64,000 bases of DNA, taken from the NCBI GenBank assembly GCA_002197545.1, contig NFUO01000094.1, positions 15,317 to 79,316 on the forward strand. The letters are read 5' to 3'. Both the position numbers and the translations under genes were made by a program. This document shows positions 27,358-37,739 of this stretch, piece by piece; positions within the stretch are counted from its first letter, which is position 1; each line of letters starts with the position of its first letter. This stretch comes from Acidobacteria subdivision 2 bacterium RH1 MAG20 (GTDB taxonomy: Bacteria; Acidobacteriota; Terriglobia; Terriglobales; Acidobacteriaceae). The notes below the pieces were generated by a model. It worked only from the letters and a program-made list of their open reading frames with translations. It was not told the origin of the DNA and did no database searches.

Positions 27358-28239
27358 CTACAAAACCACTTTGCTCAACGGATACTCCACAATCCCGGTA
27401 GCGCCCGCAGCTTTCAGCTTCGGAATCACCTCGCGGACCTCGGCCTCATCCAGAATCGTATTCAGCGCAACCCATTTTTCATCACTAAGATGCGAGATCG
27501 TCGGTGAATTCAACGCTGGCAGCACGCCAATCACGGCATCCAGCGTGTCCTTGCGAGCATTCAGCATCAGCCCCACACGACCCTGAGCCGCAATCGCAGC
27601 ATTCAGCATTAGCGAAATATTGCCGATCTTCTCCCGCTTCCAGGCATCTTTGTATGCGGTTTTATTCGCAATCAACTGCGTCTCGCTCTCCATCAACGTC
27701 TCGATAATCCGCAGCCGGTTCGCACGCAGCGAGCTACCCGTTTCGGTGACTTCCACAATCGCATCGGCCAGCGTAGGAGGCTTCACCTCAGTCGCGCCCC
27801 AGCTAAACTCCACCTTCACCGGGATGTTCTTGTTGGCAAAGTAGCGCTTCGTAAACTCAACCAGTTCGGTAGCAATAATCTTTCCTGCCAGATCCTCAGG
27901 CTTCTGAAAAGGAGAGTCTTCAGGTACGGCGAGCACCCACTTCACCTTCTGTCGGCTCTGCTTGCTGTAGGTCAGGCTGGTGACATATTCGACATCTGTC
28001 TCGTTCTCCAGCACCCAGTCATTGCCCGTCAATCCGGCATCGAGCGCGCCATGTTCGACATACCGCGCCATCTCCTGCGCCCGCACCAGCATGCACTCAA
28101 TCGCGGCGTCGTCGATCGTAGGGAAGTAGCTCCGCCCATTCGCGAAGATCCTCCACCCTGCCCGCTCAAACAACGCAATCGTCGCATCCTGCAAACTGCC
28201 CTTGGGAATTCCCAGCTTCAGCTTCTTCGCACCAGACAT
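27358..28239 (-). CDS. hisG: ATP phosphoribosyltransferase (long form)
   Basis: The start is the ATG overlapping the hisI stop (TAATG), giving 293 residues, [24 protein letters not shown]. An upstream extension read in this frame lies inside hisI and is spurious. The enzyme commits PRPP and ATP to histidine synthesis. The long form carries a C-terminal ACT-like regulatory domain (from about residue 215), which normally binds histidine for feedback inhibition and does not need HisZ. Confidence 0.95.
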   Translation of the reverse strand: MSGAKKLKLGIPKGSLQDATIALFERAGWRIFANGRSYFPTIDDAAIECMLVRAQEMARYVEHGALDAGLTGNDWVLENETDVEYVTSLTYSKQSRQKVKWVLAVPEDSPFQKPEDLAGKIIATELVEFTKRYFANKNIPVKVEFSWGATEVKPPTLADAIVEVTETGSSLRANRLRIIETLMESETQLIANKTAYKDAWKREKIGNISLMLNAAIAAQGRVGLMLNARKDTLDAVIGVLPALNSPTISHLSDEKWVALNTILDEAEVREVIPKLKAAGATGIVEYPLSKVVL

Positions 28240-28577
28240 TACGCCTTCTCCGTTTCGATATTTTTGGTAAAGCAACTCACCGTGCCCTCGTGGCACACCA
28301 GTCCATCGCCTTCGACCTCGACCTTGAACAGCAGCGCATCGTTGTCGCAATCCGTCGCAGCCGAGATCACCTTCAGCCGATTGCCGCTGGTCTCGCCCTT
28401 CATCCACAGCTTGCTCCGCGTCCTGCTCCAGAAGGTCACAAACCCCGTCTCCAGCGTCTTTGCATAGCTCACTTCATTCAAAAAGCCGAGCATCAGCATC
28501 TCGCCCGTCTTCGCATCCTGCACGATACCCGGAACCAGACCATCCATCTTCGCAAAATCGATCTTTACCGTATCCAT
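28239..28577 (-). CDS. hisI: phosphoribosyl-AMP cyclohydrolase
   Basis: The 112-residue, monofunctional enzyme (no HisE pyrophosphohydrolase domain) opens the purine ring of PR-AMP. The zinc ligands lie in [17 protein letters not shown] and [35 protein letters not shown] is the family signature. Of two in-frame ATGs the second (MDTVKIDF) is best spaced from AAGGAG. It is the first structural gene after the attenuator. A separate hisE must exist outside the window. Confidence 0.95.
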   Translation of the reverse strand: MDTVKIDFAKMDGLVPGIVQDAKTGEMLMLGFLNEVSYAKTLETGFVTFWSRTRSKLWMKGETSGNRLKVISAATDCDNDALLFKVEVEGDGLVCHEGTVSCFTKNIETEKA

Positions 28578-28625
28578 TGTCATCTCCTTGAATCTCTCTG
28601 GCCATCCAACGCGTTATCGGGCAGC

Positions 28626-28661
28626 AAAAAGACCCGCTCGCGATATGCGCGTTAGCGGGCC
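28626..28661 (-). terminator. his operon attenuator terminator
   Basis: On the minus strand GGCCCGCT, AA, CGCG, loop CATAT, CGCG, AGCGGGTC then TTTTT: a strong stem of twelve pairs with a two-base bulge and a U-run. It lies between the leader-peptide stop and hisI, and it terminates transcription when the leader is translated without pausing. Confidence 0.9.
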
Positions 28662-28720
28662 TTTCCAATCCTTAGTATGCGTTCGTTACTTCGCCACACC
28701 GGACACAGCCGCCAACACGC
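28626..28720 (-). promoter_or_regulatory. histidine attenuator: antiterminator/terminator switch
   Basis: The RNA segment GCGUGUUGGCGG (28709-28720, minus strand) starts two codons after the His run. It is fully complementary to CCGCUAACGCGC (28647-28658), the 5' arm of the terminator: twelve continuous pairs, two of them G-U. If ribosomes stall at the His codons, this pairing can form and break the terminator; if they run on to the leader stop they cover the segment and the terminator folds. Both structures are read directly; the mechanism is the established one for his and trp operons. Confidence 0.88.
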
Positions 28721-28769
28721 TTTGCGCATGATGATGGTGATGGCCGTGATGCTGCAGACGAACGCTCAT
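28686..28769 (-). CDS. hisL: his operon leader peptide
   Basis: A 27-residue ORF whose residues 7-14 are HHGHHHHH (seven His of eight), followed by the attenuator. The ATG has no Shine-Dalgarno sequence, and the promoter elements upstream put the transcript start at or within two bases of the ATG, so the peptide is probably made from a leaderless mRNA. Its function is to sense charged tRNA-His. It was recognised by composition and context, not by homology. Confidence 0.9.
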   Translation of the reverse strand: MSVRLQHHGHHHHHAQSVLAAVSGVAK

Positions 28770-28777
28770 TGCTTTTA

Positions 28778-28806
28778 AAGGTAGCTGTGTCGCCATCGCT
28801 TGTCAA
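28778..28806 (-). promoter_or_regulatory. sigma-70-type promoter of the his operon
   Basis: On the minus strand a perfect TTGACA (28801-28806) is followed after 17 bases by TACCTT (28778-28783). The expected start is about seven bases on, near 28770. The -35 box follows directly on the stop codon of the multicopper oxidase gene. Confidence 0.75.
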
Positions 28807-30435
28807 TCATTTACCGATTTCTTGCTGTCCCGCAGCCACAATTTCATAGGGGCGCATCATTTCATTGTCTTCGTGTTCCAGCAGATGACAGTGCCATACA
28901 TAGCGACCTGTGTAGCCCTTGAACGGCACGATGATCCGTGTCAGCGTTCCCGGATCGACGCGCACCGTGTCCTTCCATCCAGCCTCTATCCCCGCCGCCG
29001 GTTCAAGGTTGCCTATAAATTCCACCGACCGGTTGTCGAAAAACGCGTTGGTATCGATCCTCTGCCGATCGAGAATCTGAAACCGCACCAGGTGAATGTG
29101 AATTGGGTGCGTATCCTCCGTCAGATTGACGAACTCCCAGATCTCCGTCGTATCAATCACCGGCTTCTCTGTAATCGGCGCGTCCCACGGAGTATTGTTC
29201 AGCATCATGTCCATCGACTGATCGGCGAGATTCAAATGCTCATCCAGAGTCAGCAGCCGCGTCTTCACTGCATCCGTCTCTTTAATCCGCTCCACCGAGC
29301 GCAGCTTCTTCGGCAAAACGCTTGTGTCCTCAGCGCCCTTAGCGGTCACGCGAAACTGCATGATCTGCAGCGAGTCGCTGACCAGCTGCACCTGCCGCCC
29401 CGCGTGTTTGCTGAAATCGACGACCACATCGGCGCGCTCCGCCGGACTCAATTGCAACCGCTGCAGCGGCACAGGACTCTCAAGCAGTCCCTGATCGGAG
29501 CCGATCATATGAAATTGATGATCATCTGAAAATGACAGCCGATAAAACCTGCTATTCGATCCATTCAGAATGCGAAGCCGGTACTTCCGCGGCTCCACTT
29601 CCAGATAGGGCATCACCTTTCCATTCACCAGCGCCACATTGCCAAAGACCTCCGGCACCCACGGCCTGCCGGGTATCGGCGACACCGGATACTCCAGTTG
29701 CCCATCCTTGCGAAAAAAGCGATCGCAGATAAGCAGCGGCACCTCATACTTGCCGCTCGGAAGATTCAGCGCATCTTCCACCGCATCACGAATCAGGAAT
29801 ATCCCCTGCAAGCCCGCATAGACGTTCAGCCGATTAATTCCCATCGCATGGTCGTGATAGAACAGCGTCGTCGCATCCTGCCGGTTCGGATAAAAAGTCA
29901 CCGCCGATTTCCCCGGCACAAACCAATCCTCGGGGTAGCCATCGCTCTTTGGAGGCGTCCTGCCCCCATGCAGATGAATCACGCTTCGCACCTCTGGCAC
30001 ATCTTTTTCTGCCCCGTGCAGCGTGTAATCAATCGGCAGGAAGTGCTTCACTGGAAGCTCATTCACCCACTCCACCAGTAGTGCCTTTCCGCTGCGCGTC
30101 TCAAAGACCGGCCCCGGCGAACTGTCGTTGAATCCCCAGACGCGCGTAGGCGGCAGATCGCGATGCACCTTCATGCGCATCTCACGCATCGCCATCTTGT
30201 AGTAAGGAACCTGCTCGCCGCTGCGCTCCGGATTCGCTCGCGTCCCCGTACTCTTCGCTACTGGAGGAAGTGGAAGCTCATCCACAAACGGAGTCAGCAC
30301 CCCCGACCCCAGCACGTCGGAGCTCATCGTAGCTTCCATGTGAGTCATCGGGTAGCCAGCCGCTGTTTCTGTCAGGAGCAGGCCGGTTGCGAACACGCCG
30401 GCCTGCCCCAGAAATGTCCTGCGAGTTATCGTCAC
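28807..30435 (-). CDS. multicopper oxidase (CotA/bilirubin oxidase-like)
   Basis: The 542-residue, three-cupredoxin protein has all four copper-binding motifs: SVIHLHGGRTPP, FYHDHAMGINR, THPIHIHLVRFQ and YVWHCHLLEHEDNEMMRPYE. The last carries the type 1 Cys and a Met axial ligand. The N-terminus MTITRRTFLGQAGVFATGLLL is a twin-arginine signal, as expected for a periplasmic, folded metalloprotein. It oxidises phenolic or metal substrates with O2. It overlaps the upstream phosphoesterase gene by four bases, so the two form an operon. Confidence 0.93.
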   Translation of the reverse strand: MTITRRTFLGQAGVFATGLLLTETAAGYPMTHMEATMSSDVLGSGVLTPFVDELPLPPVAKSTGTRANPERSGEQVPYYKMAMREMRMKVHRDLPPTRVWGFNDSSPGPVFETRSGKALLVEWVNELPVKHFLPIDYTLHGAEKDVPEVRSVIHLHGGRTPPKSDGYPEDWFVPGKSAVTFYPNRQDATTLFYHDHAMGINRLNVYAGLQGIFLIRDAVEDALNLPSGKYEVPLLICDRFFRKDGQLEYPVSPIPGRPWVPEVFGNVALVNGKVMPYLEVEPRKYRLRILNGSNSRFYRLSFSDDHQFHMIGSDQGLLESPVPLQRLQLSPAERADVVVDFSKHAGRQVQLVSDSLQIMQFRVTAKGAEDTSVLPKKLRSVERIKETDAVKTRLLTLDEHLNLADQSMDMMLNNTPWDAPITEKPVIDTTEIWEFVNLTEDTHPIHIHLVRFQILDRQRIDTNAFFDNRSVEFIGNLEPAAGIEAGWKDTVRVDPGTLTRIIVPFKGYTGRYVWHCHLLEHEDNEMMRPYEIVAAGQQEIGK

Positions 30436-32078
30436 TGCATCACCACAAGCCCCGTGGAGTCATTCAAAATATATTGCCTTGGATCAGGGTGCCTGAAGTC
30501 AAACATTCCCGTAATCGGGTTTGCAATCGCATCGAAAGAACCGCCCCCCATGCGTTCACCGCCAAGCCAGTTGTCTTCAATAAAGCGAAGAACGGAGGTC
30601 TGATCTGTCAAAGTGTGGTCGACATAATTCTGCTTTGCATACGGAGAGATCACCAATAGCGGCAAACGCGGCCCATATCCGCACCGTCCCTGCGCATGGG
30701 CGGTATGTGGCCCCGGCAACGCCGTCGAGCCATCGCCGCACTGCCCCGGTCCAGTCAACGCATCGGCCCTGGTCGTCGATTGGTTCACAATTGGGCCCAT
30801 CTGATGGTCGTACCAGCCATCGGAGTCGTCATACGCCAGAATGACCGCGGTGCTCTTCCAGTCCGGTTGTTTCTGCAGAAAGTTGATGACCTTCACAATG
30901 AAAGCCTGCTCATCGAGAGGATCGGAGTAGCCTGCATGGCCATCCTGGTACGCCGGAGCCTTCAGAAAGCTGACCGCCGGATAGTTCCCAGCTTTCACTG
31001 CGTCGAAGAAATCATCCGTATCGTACTGATGGTTCGCTGCATCGCCTTCATAACCAATCACCTGTATGGAGGTAGGCCGCACATGCGTCAGGTTGGCTGT
31101 TTCCTTGTAGTACTGGAAGGGTTGGTGATGAGGGCTGTAGTCGCGGTCCGACACCCGCACAATATTGGAGTACGTGCTGCGTAGGCAGCCCATTGTGCCA
31201 TTTGGATTCTTCTTCGTCAGGTCAAAGCCACCCTCAAACCATCCCCACGTCACGCCTTTCTTCGAGAGCATCTTCCCGATATTGTTGCCGTCAAAGCGCA
31301 ACAACGCGCCCGACGGTGTCGAGCATACGTCACCAATCGGATCTCCATCGCCAATCTCTGTATAGGTGCCGTTGCCGCCTTCGATCACCGTATTACCGGC
31401 ATTCGCCTTGTCGCTGATGCCGTTCGTCTGGCCCGAGATCAGATCTATCGCACCCAGGGTCGATGGCCCAAACGTTGAGCCAAACGAGTTGTCATTCATC
31501 GCGTAGCGTTGCGCGTAGTTCCACATCGCCGTCACCGTATTGCCGTCGTAGTAGCCCATCACCAGGCCCTTTGTCTGATGCGCATACTGCGCGGCACCCT
31601 CCACGCTCTCGCTTCCAAGGCGTTTCTTCACCTTCGGCGAACCGAGAATGCCTGTATATCTCGGAAACGAATCCAGCAGACCGGCATGAAAGGCACGCTG
31701 CTCCGCCGTATAGTCATGGTTCTCGTCCGCTGTCGCCGCCTGCGCCCGCGACAACCGGAACGGGTTGGTCGCGTCATTCTTGTTCACATTGGTATTCAGA
31801 AAGTTTGGGTTGCGCTCCAGCAGTGTCCCAGTCAAGCCATTGACTGTGGGAGTATCCGCTTTCGCATGAAATGCAGGCTCGTTTGGCGGATTCAAAGCAT
31901 TGGGGTAAGTCCCGAAGTAGTGGTCAAACGAGATATTTTCGCCGAAGATGACGACGACATGTTTGATCGGCGTCGCCGTCGGCTTGGCAGCATGGTTCGG
32001 GGCCTGTGCAATCCCATGCGCCATCAACCCCACCATCAGCAGAGCTCCTCCAAAAGAGCTGGAAATCAACTTCTTCAT
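30432..32078 (-). CDS. phosphoesterase family protein (phospholipase C / AcpA-like)
   Basis: The 548 residues begin with a signal peptide (LISSSFGGALLMVGLMAHGIAQA). The N-terminal IKHVVVIFGENISFDHYFGTYP is the family metal site with the catalytic position after GEN (Ser here is followed by FDHYFGTYP). Further motifs are NDNSFGSTFGPSTLGAIDL, SFLKAPAYQDGHAGYSDP and ILAYDDSDGWYDHQ. Relatives are secreted phospholipases C and acid phosphatases. First gene of a two-gene operon with the multicopper oxidase. Confidence 0.9.
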   Translation of the reverse strand: MKKLISSSFGGALLMVGLMAHGIAQAPNHAAKPTATPIKHVVVIFGENISFDHYFGTYPNALNPPNEPAFHAKADTPTVNGLTGTLLERNPNFLNTNVNKNDATNPFRLSRAQAATADENHDYTAEQRAFHAGLLDSFPRYTGILGSPKVKKRLGSESVEGAAQYAHQTKGLVMGYYDGNTVTAMWNYAQRYAMNDNSFGSTFGPSTLGAIDLISGQTNGISDKANAGNTVIEGGNGTYTEIGDGDPIGDVCSTPSGALLRFDGNNIGKMLSKKGVTWGWFEGGFDLTKKNPNGTMGCLRSTYSNIVRVSDRDYSPHHQPFQYYKETANLTHVRPTSIQVIGYEGDAANHQYDTDDFFDAVKAGNYPAVSFLKAPAYQDGHAGYSDPLDEQAFIVKVINFLQKQPDWKSTAVILAYDDSDGWYDHQMGPIVNQSTTRADALTGPGQCGDGSTALPGPHTAHAQGRCGYGPRLPLLVISPYAKQNYVDHTLTDQTSVLRFIEDNWLGGERMGGGSFDAIANPITGMFDFRHPDPRQYILNDSTGLVVMQ

Positions 32079-32381
32079 TCTTCCTCCAGGTCGCCCTACC
32101 AGTCTTTCAGATGGTCGTAATCTTGTCTTTACTATGGCTGCAATTTGTTAGCGTTCCTTGTTATTCAATATCTGCTCTTGCTGTTGGTTCTCATCTCTGT
32201 TTTAGCCTCAAGACGTTAAATTGCGACCAAAACTGTCAGCGTCTTTTGTAAGGAGCTTCGGGTCAACCTGCTTCTCTGACCATGCTTATCTCAGCCGAAA
32301 AATTTTGCGCAGCGCGAAATTCTTTGACCAATTGCGCCGTCTCATCTACCCTTGCTTCGCACGTATCCTTCAGGAGGTTGT
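32079..32381. other. divergent intergenic region
   Basis: About 300 bases of lower GC between the phosphoesterase and the ComEA-like gene. It should hold both promoters; no clear operator, repeat or small gene could be supported. Confidence 0.4.
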
Positions 32382-32717
32382 ATGCCCATGCTCAAGTTCT
32401 TCCGCTTCCCCGTTATTCTCGCTCTGGCGCTTCTCTTGTCCGCTCCAGTCATAGTCACGGCACAGATGTCCGCCAAAACCACTGCCGCCAAGTCCGCAAC
32501 AAGTAGCGCCACTGCCATGGGCGACAAACTCGACATCAACACAGCCACCCCCGACCAGCTCAAGGCCTTCCCCGGTATTGGCGATGCCTACGCCAAGCGC
32601 ATCATCGACGGCCGTCCCTACACCGCCAAAAACCAGCTCACTACTCGTGGCATCCTGCCCGCAGCCACCTACAACAAGATCAAAGACCAGATCATCGCCA
32701 GTAAACCCAAGAAATAA
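32382..32717 (+). CDS. exported helix-hairpin-helix protein (ComEA-like)
   Basis: The 111-residue protein starts at the ATG four bases after AGGAGG. The signal peptide (FFRFPVILALALLLSAPVIVTAQ) is followed by a Thr/Ala-rich linker. A single HhH unit follows, DINTATPDQLKAFPGIGDAYAKRIIDGRPY, and ITTRGILPAATYNKIKD-like sequence after it. This is the size and order of ComEA-type DNA-binding domains used in uptake, but many such short exported HhH proteins have no proven role. Confidence 0.85.
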   Translation: MPMLKFFRFPVILALALLLSAPVIVTAQMSAKTTAAKSATSSATAMGDKLDINTATPDQLKAFPGIGDAYAKRIIDGRPYTAKNQLTTRGILPAATYNKIKDQIIASKPKK

Positions 32718-32740
32718 CGATGGCTTTGTGCAAAATCTCA

Positions 32741-32773
32741 AAGGCTGACTGCAAGTATCGCGGTCAGCCTTTT
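32741..32773 (+). terminator. terminator after the ComEA-like gene
   Basis: AAGGCTGAC, a 13-base loop, GTCAGCCTTTT: nine perfect pairs ending in a T run. Confidence 0.8.
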
Positions 32774-32813
32774 CCACGACACATGTCCAGATAGAAGAGG
32801 TCTACCAGACAAC

Positions 32814-32845
32814 AAAAAGGCCGCCATAGTTGGCGGCCTTTTTTG
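32814..32845. terminator. bidirectional terminator
   Basis: AAAAAGGCCGCC, loop ATAGTT, GGCGGCCTTTTTT. The A and T tracts on both sides let it serve both the plus-strand gene before it and the radical SAM gene ending at 32867 on the minus strand. Confidence 0.85.
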
Positions 32846-32866
32846 CTTTGTGTATTGATGAACGGC

Positions 32867-34984
<2,118 letters not shown>

Positions 34985-35491
34985 TGGTATGCTGTCTCCT
35001 GACAGTGCGGCCTGAAGCGGAAAATGGGCGTCGCTTCTTCCAGCCTATTCGACTATGTGTCTTTCAACATAGCTAACTTTTCTTTGGATGCGGAAGTACA
35101 CATCCAGATGCCCTTCTTGTGTCCTTTTCCCTACGGGCACAATAGGTTACGACGCTTCCAAGACTACGTTTTTGCCCCCCGGCTTTGAAGATTTGAACGC
35201 CGACTGGCGAGAATTTACATTGAATGGCGAATTGCCGCAGCGAAGGGGACGTCAGATAATTCATCAAAACTTCATTCCCATCTAAAGTGGGGATACATTT
35301 GGTCCTCAGTGGCAACAAAAAAGTCTATTCATAACTGGGATTGAGGTTGAATCTGCCAAACGCCATCGATCCGAATGAGGTGACAGATCGAGTTCCGCCC
35401 GTTTGGGTCGCCGGAGTCAGCTATGCGGCATTCACCTCTCTAAGTCTACGGATGATGTGTTTACCGACCCAATCTTGATCGAGCAGCAAAA
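34985..35491. other. intergenic region without a supported gene
   Basis: About 500 bases of reduced GC. Short ORFs exist on both strands (for example 35073-35318 minus and 35088-35285 plus), but neither has a ribosome site, family motif or normal codon pattern. It may contain the remnant of a decayed gene. Confidence 0.4.
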
Positions 35492-36388
35492 TTAGAATGA
35501 ACCGGACGGCTGCTGGCTAGCGACTTGATTGAGGATTCGCTGCACGAAGATAATGCGAATGCTGATATGTTTCGCTACGTCGGGAAGAAACTCCGTGATC
35601 AGGTTGTTAGCGGGATCGGTCGCCAACCCCGTGGCTATTCGGGCGACTGTGGAGGGTGCATCCGAATGAATTCCCGGAACATACAAATTGCTAAGCTCTG
35701 CGCTGATCGGGTAGGTCAGCAGCGTGGCGTAGTTCGGCATCAGGTTGCCATCGTCATTGTTTGCAACAAAGGTGCGGGAGACAGCGTGGGCAAATCGTCG
35801 TGGAATGCTTGCCTTGGGCATCCTGTAATAACGCGGGTCCTGGTGCGCAAGGGAAGGGATCAGAAACGCTCCAAAAAATTCTCCCGTTGTGTCCTGCAAC
35901 AGGCTTACGCCGGCATTTTTGCCGAAGCCTTTCCACCCTGGCCCATACGCGGTATCTGAATCGATGGCAATGGTCAAACCGGACACCCCAACGATGGTCA
36001 TGAGATTGGCTGGCGTCATCAGGTTATGGATCGCCAGATATCCCTTCTGTCGCGGCGTCAGCGGAATAACGATGCTCGTGTCCAGAAACCTCTGGTATGG
36101 ATTCAGCAGCTCGCTGCACGGAACATGGATCGGCCCGGCCGTATTGGAATTGGCTGGAATATTGAGCATGGCATGGCGCACCGTGCATGGTTCCACGCCG
36201 CTTGCGCTTGTCTTCAGGGCCGCCTCTGCCACGGCAACCACATCCTGCTGTTGCGCCAGCACCGCACCGGGGGCATCGGGCAGGGCCGCCTGCGTGTTGC
36301 TGGTCTGGGTGCCTGTTTGGGCACAGGCCGCTGCGCCACAGAGCGCAAGCGTCAGAACCAGAAGAGATCGAATCACCGTATGCCCCAT
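35492..36388 (-). CDS. exported protein with DPRYYR motif (paralogue 1)
   Basis: The 298 residues start with a signal peptide (TVIRSLLVLTLALCGAAACAQ) and then the LPDAPGAVLAQQ block typical of many acidobacterial exported proteins. The core LIPSLAHQDPRYYRMPKASIPRRFAHAVSRTFV, then MPNYATLLTYPISAELSNLYVP, matches the next gene over about 100 residues and includes hydrophobic helices. Function is unknown. It lies 54 bases downstream of the paralogue on the same strand. Confidence 0.75.
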   Translation of the reverse strand: MGHTVIRSLLVLTLALCGAAACAQTGTQTSNTQAALPDAPGAVLAQQQDVVAVAEAALKTSASGVEPCTVRHAMLNIPANSNTAGPIHVPCSELLNPYQRFLDTSIVIPLTPRQKGYLAIHNLMTPANLMTIVGVSGLTIAIDSDTAYGPGWKGFGKNAGVSLLQDTTGEFFGAFLIPSLAHQDPRYYRMPKASIPRRFAHAVSRTFVANNDDGNLMPNYATLLTYPISAELSNLYVPGIHSDAPSTVARIATGLATDPANNLITEFLPDVAKHISIRIIFVQRILNQVASQQPSGSF

Positions 36389-36442
36389 TCGCTATCTTCT
36401 AACCCTGGTTAAGCGCGAGTCACTCGCTCTTTTTGAGATGGA

Positions 36443-37225
36443 CTAGCTCAAGAGCATCCCGAGGAACTCGCTGACCTCGAAGCCGAGTGCCGATCCTCCA
36501 ATGGAGCTACCGAATATCAGCATAGTCTGTTTGGCTCCATGATTCAGCGGAGGAAAGTAGGCATTGGTCAGCGCTGCGCCTGCCAGGTTTCCCGAGAGCA
36601 ACGAGAAATTCGGTGTCGTTTTGCCGCTATCGGTCCGCGTAATGATGGCGCGAGTTGCCGCATAAACGACTCGTTTAGCGATGCCGTGGCCTCGCCCTAG
36701 CCTGTAGTATCGCGGGTCTTCATGGAAGATATTCGCCATGACAGAAGTGCTGAAGACGTCTTCGCTAATGTTGCGGACGGCAGCTGTGCCCAGCCGCTGT
36801 CCAAATGCTCCTTTGTCGGTGCCGTAGTTGGGAGCGCTATTGGTCAACTGGGACCAGCCTGCGGACGCCAACCATCCCGTAGCCGAGAACGCAGTGACCG
36901 AATGCCTTGCGCCCATCAGAAATTTGTCTTTCGCCGTAAGCGAGGGAGCCTGTTCTCGCGGCGAAATTACCTTGTCCCAACGCGAAGCCATTCGCATCTG
37001 CTGTGCTGCATGCGTGGCTGGCGCAGTATTAAAGGGGGACTCAGACGAAGTGGAAGAGCTGTCGGCTGTGTAGGATCTGCTGCTACGAACCGCTCCGGGT
37101 GCATCAGGCAGATCAAGCAACGCAGCCTGCGCCACCACAATCGGCGCTGCCGCGGCAAGCAAACAGAGTGCAAGAAGATAAATCGATTGTCGCGCCACCA
37201 AAGACTTTGAAATACGTTCCTTCAA
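36443..37225 (-). CDS. exported protein with DPRYYR motif (paralogue 2)
   Basis: The 260-residue protein has a signal peptide (IYLLALCLLAAAAPIVVAQA) followed by LLDLPDAPGAVRSS. The core NIFHEDPRYYRLGRGHGIAKRVVYAATRAI and PNFSLLSGNLAGAALTNAYFP corresponds block for block with the downstream gene, so the pair arose by duplication. The hydrophobic C-terminal part suggests membrane association. No enzyme motif is visible. Confidence 0.75.
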   Translation of the reverse strand: MKERISKSLVARQSIYLLALCLLAAAAPIVVAQAALLDLPDAPGAVRSSRSYTADSSSTSSESPFNTAPATHAAQQMRMASRWDKVISPREQAPSLTAKDKFLMGARHSVTAFSATGWLASAGWSQLTNSAPNYGTDKGAFGQRLGTAAVRNISEDVFSTSVMANIFHEDPRYYRLGRGHGIAKRVVYAATRAIITRTDSGKTTPNFSLLSGNLAGAALTNAYFPPLNHGAKQTMLIFGSSIGGSALGFEVSEFLGMLLS

Positions 37226-37490
37226 AAGAAATAACCTCGAAGTCTTTTGTTTTCCCGCTATTTGAACAGGGAATAGACCATCATCACGTTATACGCGCAG
37301 GCTCTGAGTGTAATGCATCTTTTTTAGTTAAAGGACGCGATTGAGGCAGGTCAGGTTGTATCTGTGGCACTCCATTGAACTTACGATACGCTGCCGTTAC
37401 CACGTCGGCACCGCGCTGCGAATACCCTGCAATCACGGTTGACCATGCATTTTCCTCATCCGCATAATGGAACAGTAGAGAGGTACGCGC

Positions 37491-37739
37491 ATGGCTTTTG
37501 AAGATCCAACAGCCCCAAAGCGCCCCTGGGAGCAGCGCCTGCACGACGCGGGAACCCGTGTTGAGGAAGATCTTCGCCGCTTTGTGACCTATCTCAACGA
37601 TGAGATTGTGCCCGACGTCCGCCGCAATGGCTCCGAGGCCCTTCGCTCCGCCGCGGCAGAACTGAACCGGCTGGCCCAGCGCATGGACGACCCCGCCGGC
37701 AGAACTCCGCCTCCACCGCCGGGTGAGTCGAAATCTTGA
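37491..37739 (+). CDS. conserved hypothetical protein, 82 aa
   Basis: A small, charged helical protein (PWEQRLHDAGTRVEEDLRRFVTYLNDEIVP) with a Pro-rich tail. AGAGAGG lies shortly before the ATG. Its stop overlaps the TTG start of rlpA, so the two are coupled. Role unknown; location suggests cell-envelope biology. Confidence 0.75.
   Translation: MAFEDPTAPKRPWEQRLHDAGTRVEEDLRRFVTYLNDEIVPDVRRNGSEALRSAAAELNRLAQRMDDPAGRTPPPPPGESKS

Noticed and set aside
28239..28407. N-terminal extension of hisG
   Set aside because: The extension lies within hisI and is Arg/Gly-rich; the ATG at 28239 overlaps the hisI stop and gives the normal HisG N-terminus.
28686..28769. His run as a cloning (His-tag) artefact
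   Set aside because: The run is interrupted by Gly, uses mixed CAT/CAC codons, and sits in a complete attenuator directly before hisI. This is natural sequence.
35073..35318. 81-residue ORF between the radical SAM and DPRYYR genes
   Set aside because: No ribosome site, no family motif and codon use unlike the neighbours; probably non-coding or a remnant.
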